Shown: positions 12,203-20,190 of the stretch, in pieces
Numbering within the stretch: the first letter of the stretch is position 1
Layout: the number at the start of each line of letters is the position of its first letter
NCBI RefSeq assembly: GCF_001938565.1
Contig: NZ_MSYM01000017.1
Location: forward strand, 124,001 to 188,000
Source of the DNA: Rhodoferax antarcticus ANT.BR
GTDB taxonomy: Bacteria > Pseudomonadota > Gammaproteobacteria > Burkholderiales > Burkholderiaceae_C
DNA: 64,000 bases
Direction: 5' to 3'
Notes under the pieces: generated by a model
Databases searched by the model: none
Told to the model about the DNA's origin: nothing
What the model saw: only the letters and a program-made list of their open reading frames with translations
Program-made: the position numbers and the translations under genes

Positions 12203-12560
12203 CCTGGTCCTTTCTGTTTTCCTTGCGTTTGATTTCCAGTACCTGGCCATCAACGGCGTTGACCTCGAGTTTGACCATGCGGCCATCGCTTTGCAACAGG
12301 CGGATTTTATAGAGGAAGCGCCCGTGGTCCTGCTCGAATTCCACCTTCAGCGCCTGGCCTTGGTAGTCGCGTTCGATTTTTTCCAGCACAGTGCGCAGGG
12401 GCAGCACCCGGCCTTGTTCTAGCGCCTCGCGCGCCCGCTCATGCGCACCACGGTCGTCGTCATCAGCGCGCAGCACCGGGCTTGCACCCAACAGGCACAG
12501 AGCCATGCCAGACAGCATCAGGCGACGCAGATGGAGTGTCTTGAAGGAAGTCATAGCCAA
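12183..12560 (-). CDS. Small periplasmic PepSY-domain protein
   Basis: 125 residues; the alternative ATG at 12554 is equally possible. A signal peptide is clear: a basic start (KTLHLRRLMLS), then GMALCLLGASPVLRA, with a likely cut before DDDDRG. The mature part matches a PepSY fold: ALEQGRVLPLRTVLEKIE, then GQALKVEFEQDHGRFLYKI and GRMVKLEVNAVDGQVL. Single PepSY proteins encoded next to a two-component system are often thought to modulate the sensor or a membrane reductase. It is the first gene of a PepSY-regulator-kinase operon divergent from the redox cluster. Confidence 0.85.
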   Translation of the reverse strand: MAMTSFKTLHLRRLMLSGMALCLLGASPVLRADDDDRGAHERAREALEQGRVLPLRTVLEKIERDYQGQALKVEFEQDHGRFLYKIRLLQSDGRMVKLEVNAVDGQVLEIKRKENRKDQDAHPRR

Positions 12561-12664
12561 GTTTTTACCCGGTGGGCGATGAACAGAGGATGAACGCGCC
12601 TTTCAGCATTGGTTCAAGGTGGCGTATCCAAAATACTCCCAACGAAGAAAAGAAGGACCTCATC

Positions 12665-14047
12665 ATGCGTATCAAAGCTGTACTTGGAGTCTGGCTGTCG
12701 GGCATCACCCTGGCATGGATGGCCGTGGCCCCGCCCGATCTGGGCCTGTCTGCGCTGGTCGATGCGCAGGGCGCCGCTGTGGGGTGGTGGCAGTTGCGCC
12801 AGCACGCCATGTACTTGAGCGGACTGTGGAGCATCAGCCTGATGGCACTGGCCATGGTGCTGGCCCTGCGCCTGGCGCTGCTTGACCGCATGATGGGCGG
12901 CATGGACCAGGTCTACCGCCTGCACAAATGGACTGGCATTGCCGCTGCCCTTACCGCCATCATCCATTGGGGTGCCAGGGAATCGAGCGGCTGGATCAAA
13001 GAAATTTGGGGTCGTGTCGGCAAACCCGCGCACGAAGCGGTGCTGCCCTGGCTGACAGACGGTCGCGGCTTTGCCAAAGACCTGGGTGAGTGGGCTTTTT
13101 ATCTGTTGCTGGCGATGGTGGCACTCACATTGCTGTCGCGCTTGCTGCCTTACAAGCACTGGCGCCTGCTGCACCGTGCCATGCCGCTGCTGTTCCTGGC
13201 GCTGGTGATCCATGCGGTGGCGCTGATGCCGCTGTCGTTCTGGGCGCTGCCGCTGGGGTTGCTCATGGGCACGCTGTTGGCGCTGGGTAGCCTGGCCGCG
13301 TTGTGGTCGCTGGCGGGCTGGATCGGGCGCTCGCGCAACCATGCGGCGCGCATCCACTCAGTGCAGGTGCTGGGCGATGCGGGCACGGATGCCCCCATTG
13401 AGGTGATTTGCGCCATGCCACCCAGCTGGCGCGGGCACCGGGCGGGGCAATTTGCCTTTGTGCGCTTTGACGCAGCAGAAGGTGCGCACCCCTTCACCAT
13501 TGCCAGTGCACCACATGCGCTGGGCAACAGCCCACAGGGCGAACCCCTGTTGCGCCTGGTCATTAAACCGCTGGGCGACTACACCCGCACCCTGCACCGG
13601 CGCCTGCGCGCCGGGCAGCGCGTCGACATCGAAGGGCCCTATGGCCGCTTTAACGGCAAGGGTGCCCGCCGCCGTCAACAGGTGTGGGTGGCCGCAGGCG
13701 TGGGCGTGGCGCCGTTCCTGGCGCTGCTTGAAGCGCGTCAGCCGGGTGTCGCAGCGAAGGTTTCTGCATTGGCCGCGGTGCAGATGCATTACTGCACGCG
13801 CGACGCCCGACACGACCCGCTGCTGGCACGCCTGCGGACGCTGTGCGCGCAGGCCCTGCCGTCGGTGAGACTTACCGTGCACAGCGACGCCCAGGGCCAA
13901 CGCCTCACCCCGCAAGATTTGCAGGGCTTGCCCGGCCCGTTGGATATCTGGTATTGCGGCCCGCAAGGTCTGGGCGATGCGCTGCATGAGCACGCACGTG
14001 GCCCCAGCCCTTGGCGCCTGCACCGTGAATCGTTTGTCATGCGCTAA
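12665..14047 (+). CDS. Ferric-reductase-like transmembrane flavoprotein
   Basis: 460 residues from the ATG at 12665, with GAAGGA about 9 bases upstream; a start at 12572 would lie against the PepSY gene promoter. The N-terminal half has about six membrane helices with histidines placed as in haem-binding ferric reductases (LHKWTGIAAALTAIIHWGA and HWRLLHRAMPLLFLALVIHA). The C-terminal half is an FNR-type module: HPFTIASAPHAL (FAD), GPYGRF, VAAGVGVAPFLALLEA (NAD(P)H) and a CGP near the end (WYCGPQGLGDAL). It likely moves electrons from NAD(P)H across the inner membrane. First gene of a five-gene run to 18216. Confidence 0.87.
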   Translation: MRIKAVLGVWLSGITLAWMAVAPPDLGLSALVDAQGAAVGWWQLRQHAMYLSGLWSISLMALAMVLALRLALLDRMMGGMDQVYRLHKWTGIAAALTAIIHWGARESSGWIKEIWGRVGKPAHEAVLPWLTDGRGFAKDLGEWAFYLLLAMVALTLLSRLLPYKHWRLLHRAMPLLFLALVIHAVALMPLSFWALPLGLLMGTLLALGSLAALWSLAGWIGRSRNHAARIHSVQVLGDAGTDAPIEVICAMPPSWRGHRAGQFAFVRFDAAEGAHPFTIASAPHALGNSPQGEPLLRLVIKPLGDYTRTLHRRLRAGQRVDIEGPYGRFNGKGARRRQQVWVAAGVGVAPFLALLEARQPGVAAKVSALAAVQMHYCTRDARHDPLLARLRTLCAQALPSVRLTVHSDAQGQRLTPQDLQGLPGPLDIWYCGPQGLGDALHEHARGPSPWRLHRESFVMR

Positions 14048-14068
14048 CGCGTTTTAAAGGAGCCTCCC

Positions 14069-14506
14069 ATGAAACATCACCTCTTCCTGCGCCGTGGGTT
14101 GGTGGCCCTGGCATTTGGCCTCGCTGTATTGCCGACATGGGCCGATGACGATTGCAATGCGCCGATGGACCGCTGGCAGTCGCGCGAAGCCGTGCGGCAC
14201 ATGGCAGACCGGCAAGGCTGGCAAATCCAGCGTCTGAAGATCGACGATGGCTGCTACGAGATTCGCGGCACCGACGCCCAAGGCCGCGGCTTCAAGGCCA
14301 AGATTGACCCGGAAACCCTCAAGGTGGTGAAGATGAAACAACGCGATCATGACCGTGCCAAGGATTCCGACCACGACCACGACCACGACCGAGATCGAGA
14401 TCGTGAGCACGTCGCGCCTCAGGCCCAGCCGTTGCAACCGGGTGGCACCACCGCGCCATCGCCTTTGTTCAAACCTGGCAGCGCGCCGCGCGGCCAGATC
14501 GAGTAA
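14069..14506 (+). CDS. Secreted PepSY protein with His/Asp/Arg-rich tail
   Basis: 145 residues with a signal peptide (KHHLFLRRGLVALAFGLAVL, cut near TWA-DDD). The mature part is a PepSY domain: MADRQGWQIQRLKIDDGCYE, then GRGFKAKIDPETLKVVKMK. A Cys pair (DDDCNAP and DDGCYEI) could form a disulfide. The tail from about residue 93 is a charged low-complexity run, DHDHDHDRDRDREH, that could bind metal ions, followed by a Pro-rich end. The gene lies 21 bases after the reductase and 23 before the DUF2271 gene, with AGGAG at the start, so it belongs to the operon. The tail is suggestive of iron or copper contact but is untested. Confidence 0.82.
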   Translation: MKHHLFLRRGLVALAFGLAVLPTWADDDCNAPMDRWQSREAVRHMADRQGWQIQRLKIDDGCYEIRGTDAQGRGFKAKIDPETLKVVKMKQRDHDRAKDSDHDHDHDRDRDREHVAPQAQPLQPGGTTAPSPLFKPGSAPRGQIE

Positions 14507-14529
14507 GCCCCATTCACCGGAGAATCACC

Positions 14530-15006
14530 ATGTCCAAACCTCTTTTGACTATTTTGGCCACCGCCTGCGCGCTGACCCTTCCCGCCCTGGCACACAGCCG
14601 TCAGGTCAACTTGAGCGTCCAACTGAAGAACTACGGCGGCGACGGTGCTTACCTAGCAGCCTACCTGACCGACGCCAAGGGTGCCTATGCCGGCACGCTG
14701 TGGGTGGCTGGCGGCAAGGCCAAGTACTACAAACACTTGGCTGACTGGAACCGGCTGTCTGCCGGTGACAGCAAGCGTCTGACCGGTGTGACCGGCGCCA
14801 GCGTAGGCGCCGGGCGCACGCTCAAGGTCACGGCCGACTTGGCGGACGCCCTGATTGACGCAGGCTACGAGATCCACATCGACGCGGCCGTGGAAGACAA
14901 GCGCGACAGCCCGTCAGAGATACGCATACCGCTGTCCACCGCCAACGCTGGCAAGCCGCAGGCCGGCAAGCAGTACATCCAGGCGCTCACCTACCAATTG
15001 CAGTAA
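14530..15006 (+). CDS. DUF2271 periplasmic protein, likely flavinylated by ApbE
   Basis: 158 residues with a signal peptide (LLTILATACALTLPALA-HS). The mature protein matches the DUF2271 family, which is usually encoded beside PepSY and ApbE genes. The segment LTGVTGASVGAG contains TGAS at residues 88-91. This fits the (S/T)GA(S/T) flavinylation motif to which ApbE attaches FMN through a phosphodiester bond; Ser91 would be the acceptor, although Thr is more usual there. Known family: ApbE-modified extracytosolic electron carriers. Inference: this small protein is the FMN shuttle of the cluster, accepting electrons from the PepSY reductase encoded next. Confidence 0.8.
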   Translation: MSKPLLTILATACALTLPALAHSRQVNLSVQLKNYGGDGAYLAAYLTDAKGAYAGTLWVAGGKAKYYKHLADWNRLSAGDSKRLTGVTGASVGAGRTLKVTADLADALIDAGYEIHIDAAVEDKRDSPSEIRIPLSTANAGKPQAGKQYIQALTYQLQ

Positions 15007-15017
15007 AGGACGCACGC

Positions 15018-17243
15018 ATGAGCTGGAGAGCAATTCACCGCTGGCTGGGCCTGACGATGGGCACACTGGCCGTGGTGTTGGGCATTACCGGTGCCGTCCT
15101 GGCGTTCGACCCGGTGCAACAGGCGTGGCAGGCACCCGCCGCGCCTAACGACCTGTCGGTGGCCACCTTGGTGGAGCGGGTCACACGCACTGTCACAGGT
15201 GCTGAGGAAATTCGGCATCTGCCCTCAGGCGCCATTGTGGTGTTCAGCTTTGACGGTGACCAGGCGCGGGCGTCCTATGTCGATCCGGCCGATGGCCGGG
15301 TGCTTGGTGCCTGGCAACCCTCGGCGTTGCCGCGCTGGGTGAAGAACCTGCACCGCTCACTGCTTTTGGGTGATGCCGGGCGCTGGGGTGCAGCGGGCAT
15401 CGCGCTGGCCATGAGCTTGATCTGCGTTTCGGCCCTTGCGCTGCTGCTGCGCCGCATGGGCGGCTGGCGAGGGCTGAACGCGCGGGTACGCGGCTCGCTG
15501 GCGCAGCGTATTCACGTCATCACCGGACGGGTGGTGCTGGCGGTGCTGTGCCTGACCTCGCTCACCGCGCTGACGATGAGCGCCTCTACCCTGGGGCTAG
15601 TGGCGCTGGAGGCCGGGCCCGAGCCTGATGTGGTTTCGGTAGTCGGCGTGGCCAGCGGCCAGACTGCCCCACAAGCCCTGCCCGGTGGGCAGCTTGCCAC
15701 GTTGAAAAGCCTCACATTGCAGAACTTGCGCAAGCTGAATTTCCCCAGTACGACTGACCCTGAAGACACCTGGAAGGTTGCAACCGTCCAAGGTGTAGGC
15801 TGGATTGACCAGTATTCTGGGCAAACGCTGGCCTGGCAAGACCTGACCTTGGCGCAGCGCATATATGACTGGGCTCTGGTGCTGCACACCGGTGAGGGAG
15901 CTTGGCCCTGGGCGGTGGTGCTCGCGCTGGTGGGCGTCAGTGTGCTGCTGTTTTGGCTGTCGGGCCTCATCATCTGGTGGCGCGCACGCGGCCAGACGCC
16001 GCACATCACCGGCAACAGCCCGCTGGCAAAAGCTGACGTGCTCATCTTCGTTGCCAGTGAGGGTGGCAGCACCTGGGGCTTTGCCCAAACGCTGCACGAC
16101 GCGCTGGCCAAAAACGGCCACTGCCTGCACACCACCGCTTTGGAAGAATTTCAAACCACGCCCGCCACGCGGCAGGTGTTTATGCTCGCCGCCACCTATG
16201 GCGACGGCCAGGCCCCGGCCCACGCCAGCCACGCTCTGGAGCGCATCAAAAAGCTCAACGCCAGCGCCGTGCCGGTGACGGTGCTGGGCTTTGGCGACCG
16301 CCAGTACCCGGCTTTCTGCGCCTTTGCCGTGGCGCTGGAGACAATGCTGCGCGCACAGGGCTGGCTCGCGCTGCTGCCGCTGGAGTGCATCCACCAGCAA
16401 TCAGGTCAACAGTTCGCCCGCTGGGGTCAAGACCTGGCGCAGGCATTGGGCGAGCCTATGCTGCTGGACCATGTGCCGCGCATGTCGCCCACCACCGCGC
16501 TCACGCTGGTGTCGCGCCAAGACTACCCCGGGGGCAGCGGCGAGCCCACGGTGATCCTGCGCTTCTCGTGGCCCGCGCAAGGTGTGATGCAGCGCCTGCG
16601 CGGTCACGGTCTGGCGCACTTTGCGCCGGGTGATCTGGTGGGCATCGTGCCGCCGGGCTCGGCGGTGCCGCGTTTCTACTCGCTGGCGTCGGGCTGGGAC
16701 GACGGGTTTCTGGAAATCTGTGTACGCCAGCTGCCCGGCGGCCTGTGCTCTACGCATCTGCTGGGCCTGCAGCCGGGCGATCCCATCGCCGCCTTCATCC
16801 GATCCAACCCCGGCTTTGCGCTACCTCACAAGCGGCGGCCTCTGTTGCTGATCGGGGCGGGTGCGGGTGTGGCGCCCTTGGCGGGCTTCATCCGTGGCAA
16901 CGACCGGCATACCCCCATGCACCTGTACTTTGGTGGCCGCGACCCGGCACAGGACTTTTACTTTGGCGTTGATATCCAGCGCTGGCTGGGCGAAGGGCGC
17001 GTGACCAAAGTGCAGACGGCGTTCTCGCGCGTGCCAGATGGGGGCGGCTATGTGCAGGACGCCTTGCACCGCGACGCCGAGCGCTTGCGCGACTTGGTGG
17101 CGCAAGGTGCCGTCGTGCGCGTCTGCGGCAGCCGCGCCATGGCGCAGGGCGTGACTGAAACGTTGAATGCCATCCTCGCGCCGCTGCAGATGAGCGTGGC
17201 ACAGCTCAAAGCGAAAGAGCGCTATGCCGAAGACGTCTTTTGA
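15018..17243 (+). CDS. PepSY-TM / flavodoxin / FNR fusion reductase
   Basis: 741 residues with three parts. About 1-330 is a PepSY-TM domain with four membrane helices, starting RAIHRWLGLTMGTLAVVLG, with further helices near 130-150, 170-190 and 295-320. About 335-480 is a flavodoxin domain (FVASEGGSTWGFAQTL, then AATYGDGQAPAHA) that should bind FMN. About 490-741 is a sulfite-reductase-like FAD/NADPH module: RFYSLASGWDDG, GLCSTHLLG, LLIGAGAGVAPLAGFIRG, then the terminal RYAEDVF. It can carry NADPH electrons through FAD and FMN to the membrane and out to the periplasm. It overlaps the apbE start by 20 bases, so expression is coupled. Confidence 0.88.
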   Translation: MSWRAIHRWLGLTMGTLAVVLGITGAVLAFDPVQQAWQAPAAPNDLSVATLVERVTRTVTGAEEIRHLPSGAIVVFSFDGDQARASYVDPADGRVLGAWQPSALPRWVKNLHRSLLLGDAGRWGAAGIALAMSLICVSALALLLRRMGGWRGLNARVRGSLAQRIHVITGRVVLAVLCLTSLTALTMSASTLGLVALEAGPEPDVVSVVGVASGQTAPQALPGGQLATLKSLTLQNLRKLNFPSTTDPEDTWKVATVQGVGWIDQYSGQTLAWQDLTLAQRIYDWALVLHTGEGAWPWAVVLALVGVSVLLFWLSGLIIWWRARGQTPHITGNSPLAKADVLIFVASEGGSTWGFAQTLHDALAKNGHCLHTTALEEFQTTPATRQVFMLAATYGDGQAPAHASHALERIKKLNASAVPVTVLGFGDRQYPAFCAFAVALETMLRAQGWLALLPLECIHQQSGQQFARWGQDLAQALGEPMLLDHVPRMSPTTALTLVSRQDYPGGSGEPTVILRFSWPAQGVMQRLRGHGLAHFAPGDLVGIVPPGSAVPRFYSLASGWDDGFLEICVRQLPGGLCSTHLLGLQPGDPIAAFIRSNPGFALPHKRRPLLLIGAGAGVAPLAGFIRGNDRHTPMHLYFGGRDPAQDFYFGVDIQRWLGEGRVTKVQTAFSRVPDGGGYVQDALHRDAERLRDLVAQGAVVRVCGSRAMAQGVTETLNAILAPLQMSVAQLKAKERYAEDVF

Positions 17244-18216
17244 ACCCGTACCGGCCTGCAAGCGCACCACCCTGCACGGCCCGACCATGGGCACGCGCTG
17301 GTCCGCCACTGTCGACGCCGATGCCAGCGTGAACTTGGCAGCCCTGCGCCAGGAACTTGCCGCCGCGGTGGAACAGGTGGACGCGCAGATGTCGCCCTGG
17401 AAGCCCGACAGCGACCTGATGCGCTTGAACCGTGCCCCGGTGGACACCTGGGTCGACCTGCCTGCCGAAATACTCGAGGTGCTGGCCTGCGCTCTGGCTA
17501 TCCAACGGTTGAGCGCGGGCGCGTTTGATCCGGGCGTCGGGGCGCTGGTCGATGCCTGGGGTTTTGGCGCGATGCGCGATGCACCCGATGGCGCGGCGAT
17601 CCACAGCGTACGCCAGGCAGCGCCGCGTACGACGCACGAGTGCCTGGCGCTTGACCTTCCAGCAGGCCGCGCCCGTAAGCGTGCGCCCTTGCAGCTCGAC
17701 CTGTGCGCCATCGCCAAGGGCTACGCGGTTGACCGCATGGCCGCCGTGCTGCAGCAGCACGGCGTAGCGCATGCGCTGGCAGCACTCGACGGTGAGCTGC
17801 GCGCGGTGGGTCGCCAGGCCAGCGGCGTGCCGTGGGCGGTAGCGCTCGAACGCCCGGAGGCTGAGCACCGCGCGGTGCACGGGGTTATCGACCTGCAAGA
17901 CCTGGCCGTGGCCACCTCAGGCGACTACCGGCGCTATCTGCAGGTGGGCGATGCGCGCCTCTCGCACAACATGGACGCGCGCCGCGCCGCGCCGGTGAAC
18001 AACACTGTGGCATCGGTCACTGTGCTGGCGCGCACCTGCATGCACGCTGACGCCTGGGCCACCGCCTTGCTGGTGGCCGGCCCCGGTGAAGGTTTGGCCA
18101 TGGCACAGCGCATGGGGCTGGAAGCACTGTTTCTATTGCGCCGTCCTAAAGGGCTGGTCGACATGGGGCTGGGGCGGTTCGGCTCCGCCGCCGTGGTGCC
18201 CGAAGCCATTCGGTGA
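17224..18216 (+). CDS. apbE: FAD:protein FMN transferase (ApbE)
   Basis: 330 residues. Family motifs: GPTMGTRWSATVDA at the start, MSPWKPDSDLMRLN, LSAGAFDPGVGALVDAWGFG, then DLCAIAKGYAVDRMA and ATSGDYRRYL. Toward the end, LSHNMDARRAAPVNNTVASVTV stands where most ApbEs have HxIDPxTG; Met replaces Ile and the DPxTG part is altered. ApbE transfers FMN from FAD onto Ser/Thr of periplasmic proteins. No signal peptide or lipobox is visible with this start, which is odd for an enzyme acting outside the cytoplasm. The overlap with the upstream reductase and the nearby DUF2271 candidate acceptor tie it to this cluster. Confidence 0.9.
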   Translation: MPKTSFEPVPACKRTTLHGPTMGTRWSATVDADASVNLAALRQELAAAVEQVDAQMSPWKPDSDLMRLNRAPVDTWVDLPAEILEVLACALAIQRLSAGAFDPGVGALVDAWGFGAMRDAPDGAAIHSVRQAAPRTTHECLALDLPAGRARKRAPLQLDLCAIAKGYAVDRMAAVLQQHGVAHALAALDGELRAVGRQASGVPWAVALERPEAEHRAVHGVIDLQDLAVATSGDYRRYLQVGDARLSHNMDARRAAPVNNTVASVTVLARTCMHADAWATALLVAGPGEGLAMAQRMGLEALFLLRRPKGLVDMGLGRFGSAAVVPEAIR

Positions 18217-18615
18217 AGGTCAGTTCAACAAACGGTTCCGGATTTTTGACGGTGGATCGTGCGGCCCAGGACTTACAGCACTAGGCAGGAGCCCTGTGAC
18301 TTAGGGCTCCTACCACGCGAATGCGCCAAAAAAGTCCGGCGCTAAGTTGTCTTGCGCACGGACTGCAGGATGCCTGATGCCGCACACTCAGGTGATGAAG
18401 TCTTATCGCCATCGAAGCTGCCATGTTGATTGAAAGTCGCAAGTGCGAAGCGAAGCCAGTGCCCATGGCGCGGCCAGTGCCTGAACAGATGCTTTTGGTT
18501 GCGCCGAGAGTTTTGCTATCGAAAGAAGAGTTTCCGGCGCACTATCCACGGCCTCAAAGAAGGATTTGGTGACTATGTTTGCTTGGGTATTTAGGTTGAA
18601 CCAGGAGTTGGGACT
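18217..18615. other. Intergenic region after apbE with a 9-bp hairpin
   Basis: No credible gene in about 400 bases. At 18287-18311 a perfect hairpin, AGGAGCCCT - GTGACTT - AGGGCTCCT, lies about 70 bases after the apbE stop. It has no T run, so it may slow or protect the transcript end rather than act as a classic intrinsic terminator. AGGAG in its left arm is not followed by a start codon. Confidence 0.5.
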
Positions 18616-19536
18616 ATGCGCAAAGTAGTCGGCATCATTGGCACGGGTTGGGTCGGCAGCAGCGTTGCTATGGCGGTTTTGCAAACTGGTGCTGCCGAGG
18701 AAGTATGGCTGCACGATGTCAGAACCGACATTGCCGAGGGTGAAGCCATGGACCTTGCACATGGCGCAGCCTTTTACCCGCGTTGCGCGGTGCACGCAGT
18801 GCCGTTGGAGGCTATGCGCAATGCGGATGTAGTGGTTGTGGCGGCCGGGCGTGGCGGCAAGCCTGACGAGAGCCGGCTGGACCTGTTACGCGACAACGCC
18901 CGCTTGGTGGCTGACATCGGCCGTCTGCTGGCGGGTTTTGCCGGTACGGTGGTGCTGGTCAGCAACCCGGTGGATGTACTGACCCAGGTGATGGCGCGAG
19001 CCAGTGGGCTTCCATTGCAGCGGGTGCTAGGCACCGGCACCATGCTGGACACCGCACGCCTGCGTCAGGCGCTGGGCGAGGAGCTTGACGTGTCTACGGC
19101 ATCCATCCACGCTCAAGTCATTGGCGAACACGGTGATTCTGAGTTGGTGCTGTGGTCAGGCGCACAGGTGGGCGGGTTGCTCTTGCGTCAGTGGCCCGGC
19201 TGGACTTCTGCCACTGAAGATCGTTTGGCGTGTAGCGTGCGGCAGGCGGCCTACGAGGTGATAAAGCGCAAGGGGGCCACCAACCACGCTATCGGTTTGG
19301 TGACGGCCCGGCTGGTCGAGTGCCTGCTGGATGATCAACGCCGCATTCTCACCGTGTCGCGCGTGCAGGAAGGCCGTTGTGGCTTGCACGATCTGGCACT
19401 TTCCCTGCCCACGCTGGTAGGACGGGATGGCGCCACGCTGGTGCTTGAACCCGCCATGGAGGCATCGGAGCAAGAGGCCCTACAAGCCTCTGCCAAGGTG
19501 TTGCGCGCTGCCTTAAAATTGCTATCTATTACGTAG
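18616..19536 (+). CDS. L-lactate/malate dehydrogenase family protein with unusual specificity loop
   Basis: 306 residues with an LDH/MDH layout: the Rossmann motif GIIGTGWVGSSVA at the N-terminus, SNPVDVLT, GTGTMLDTARLR (closer to lactate than malate dehydrogenase) and the catalytic GEHGDSE with its His near residue 177. Arg87 in DESRLDL fits the mobile-loop arginine. The specificity position, Gln in LDH and Arg in MDH, is Gly81 here (AAGRGGKPDESR). A small residue suggests a bulkier 2-oxoacid, but the substrate is unknown. The gene stands alone, with AGGAG about 12 bases before the ATG. NAD-dependent 2-hydroxyacid dehydrogenase is the safest name. Confidence 0.83.
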   Translation: MRKVVGIIGTGWVGSSVAMAVLQTGAAEEVWLHDVRTDIAEGEAMDLAHGAAFYPRCAVHAVPLEAMRNADVVVVAAGRGGKPDESRLDLLRDNARLVADIGRLLAGFAGTVVLVSNPVDVLTQVMARASGLPLQRVLGTGTMLDTARLRQALGEELDVSTASIHAQVIGEHGDSELVLWSGAQVGGLLLRQWPGWTSATEDRLACSVRQAAYEVIKRKGATNHAIGLVTARLVECLLDDQRRILTVSRVQEGRCGLHDLALSLPTLVGRDGATLVLEPAMEASEQEALQASAKVLRAALKLLSIT

Positions 19537-19584
19537 CATTAAAGGCAATAGACATAAGGTCTAGGGGCTGATTTAGCCTCAAGA
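19508..19584 (+). repeat. Dispersed intergenic repeat, copy C
   Basis: Starts inside the last codons of the dehydrogenase gene and continues to the spacer: GTAGCATTAAAGGCAATAG, ACATAAGGTCTAGGGGCTG, ATTTAGCC. It is more diverged than copies B and D but keeps the core order. The stop codon of the dehydrogenase lies within it, so insertion probably replaced the original C-terminus. Confidence 0.5.
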
Positions 19585-19611
19585 AGCAATTGGGACAAGT
19601 CTGGCAAGAAC

Positions 19612-20091
19612 ATGACCTATCGCGACGTCTCGTGCGAACAACTGATGCATGCTGGCGTTGAAAAAAACGACTGGGCTCGGGCTGTTGACAACCGGCGCTA
19701 CATCGACGGCTTGGACAAGAACTATGGCTTTAAGCCACCAGCTGGCACCATACATTCGATTCGCGCCAGCAAGGTGACGAGCCTCTAAGTGGACAGCCCT
19801 TGCGGCAAGGACATCGGCAAGATCAAGGATTTGGTGTTCGATATGAAGACCAGCAAGATTCAGTACGCAGTGTTCTCTTTCGACCCGAGTTGGTTTTCGA
19901 GCGAGAAGCTTTTCGCCTTTGCGCTGACAGCATTCCAGGCCCGCGGCGACTCGGACAACCTGACGCTTAATGTCGACAAGGGGATGCTGGCATCAATGAA
20001 AAACTTCGACGCCGACAAGTGGGGCAGTCTGAACGACCTGAACCGCGCAGCGTTCATTAACCCGGTGCCAACAATGTCGACGTCTAAATGA
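19612..20091 (+). pseudogene. PRC-barrel domain protein interrupted by an in-frame stop
   Basis: One reading frame runs from the ATG at 19612 to the TGA ending at 20091 but is broken by TAA at 19786-19788. Before the stop it ends in HSIRASKVTSL; directly after it continues VDSPCGKDIGKIKDLVFD and KTSKIQYAVFSFDPSWF. Together these match one PRC-barrel domain (usual pattern RASKVxGxxVxNxxGExLGxIxDL), so the stop splits a single fold. The stop is one base change from several sense codons. Either the gene is dead or translation restarts at the GTG at 19789; no ribosome site supports the second reading. PRC-barrel proteins of this kind are small stress- or envelope-associated proteins. Confidence 0.75.
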
Positions 20092-20190
20092 ATCGTCGAT
20101 AGCGGCGTGACGTGACTATGAAGCCGTCGCGGGCTCAGAGGTGTCTTGGCCGCTTCCCGAGCGAACCCTCTAATGCCCACGACGCACCCG

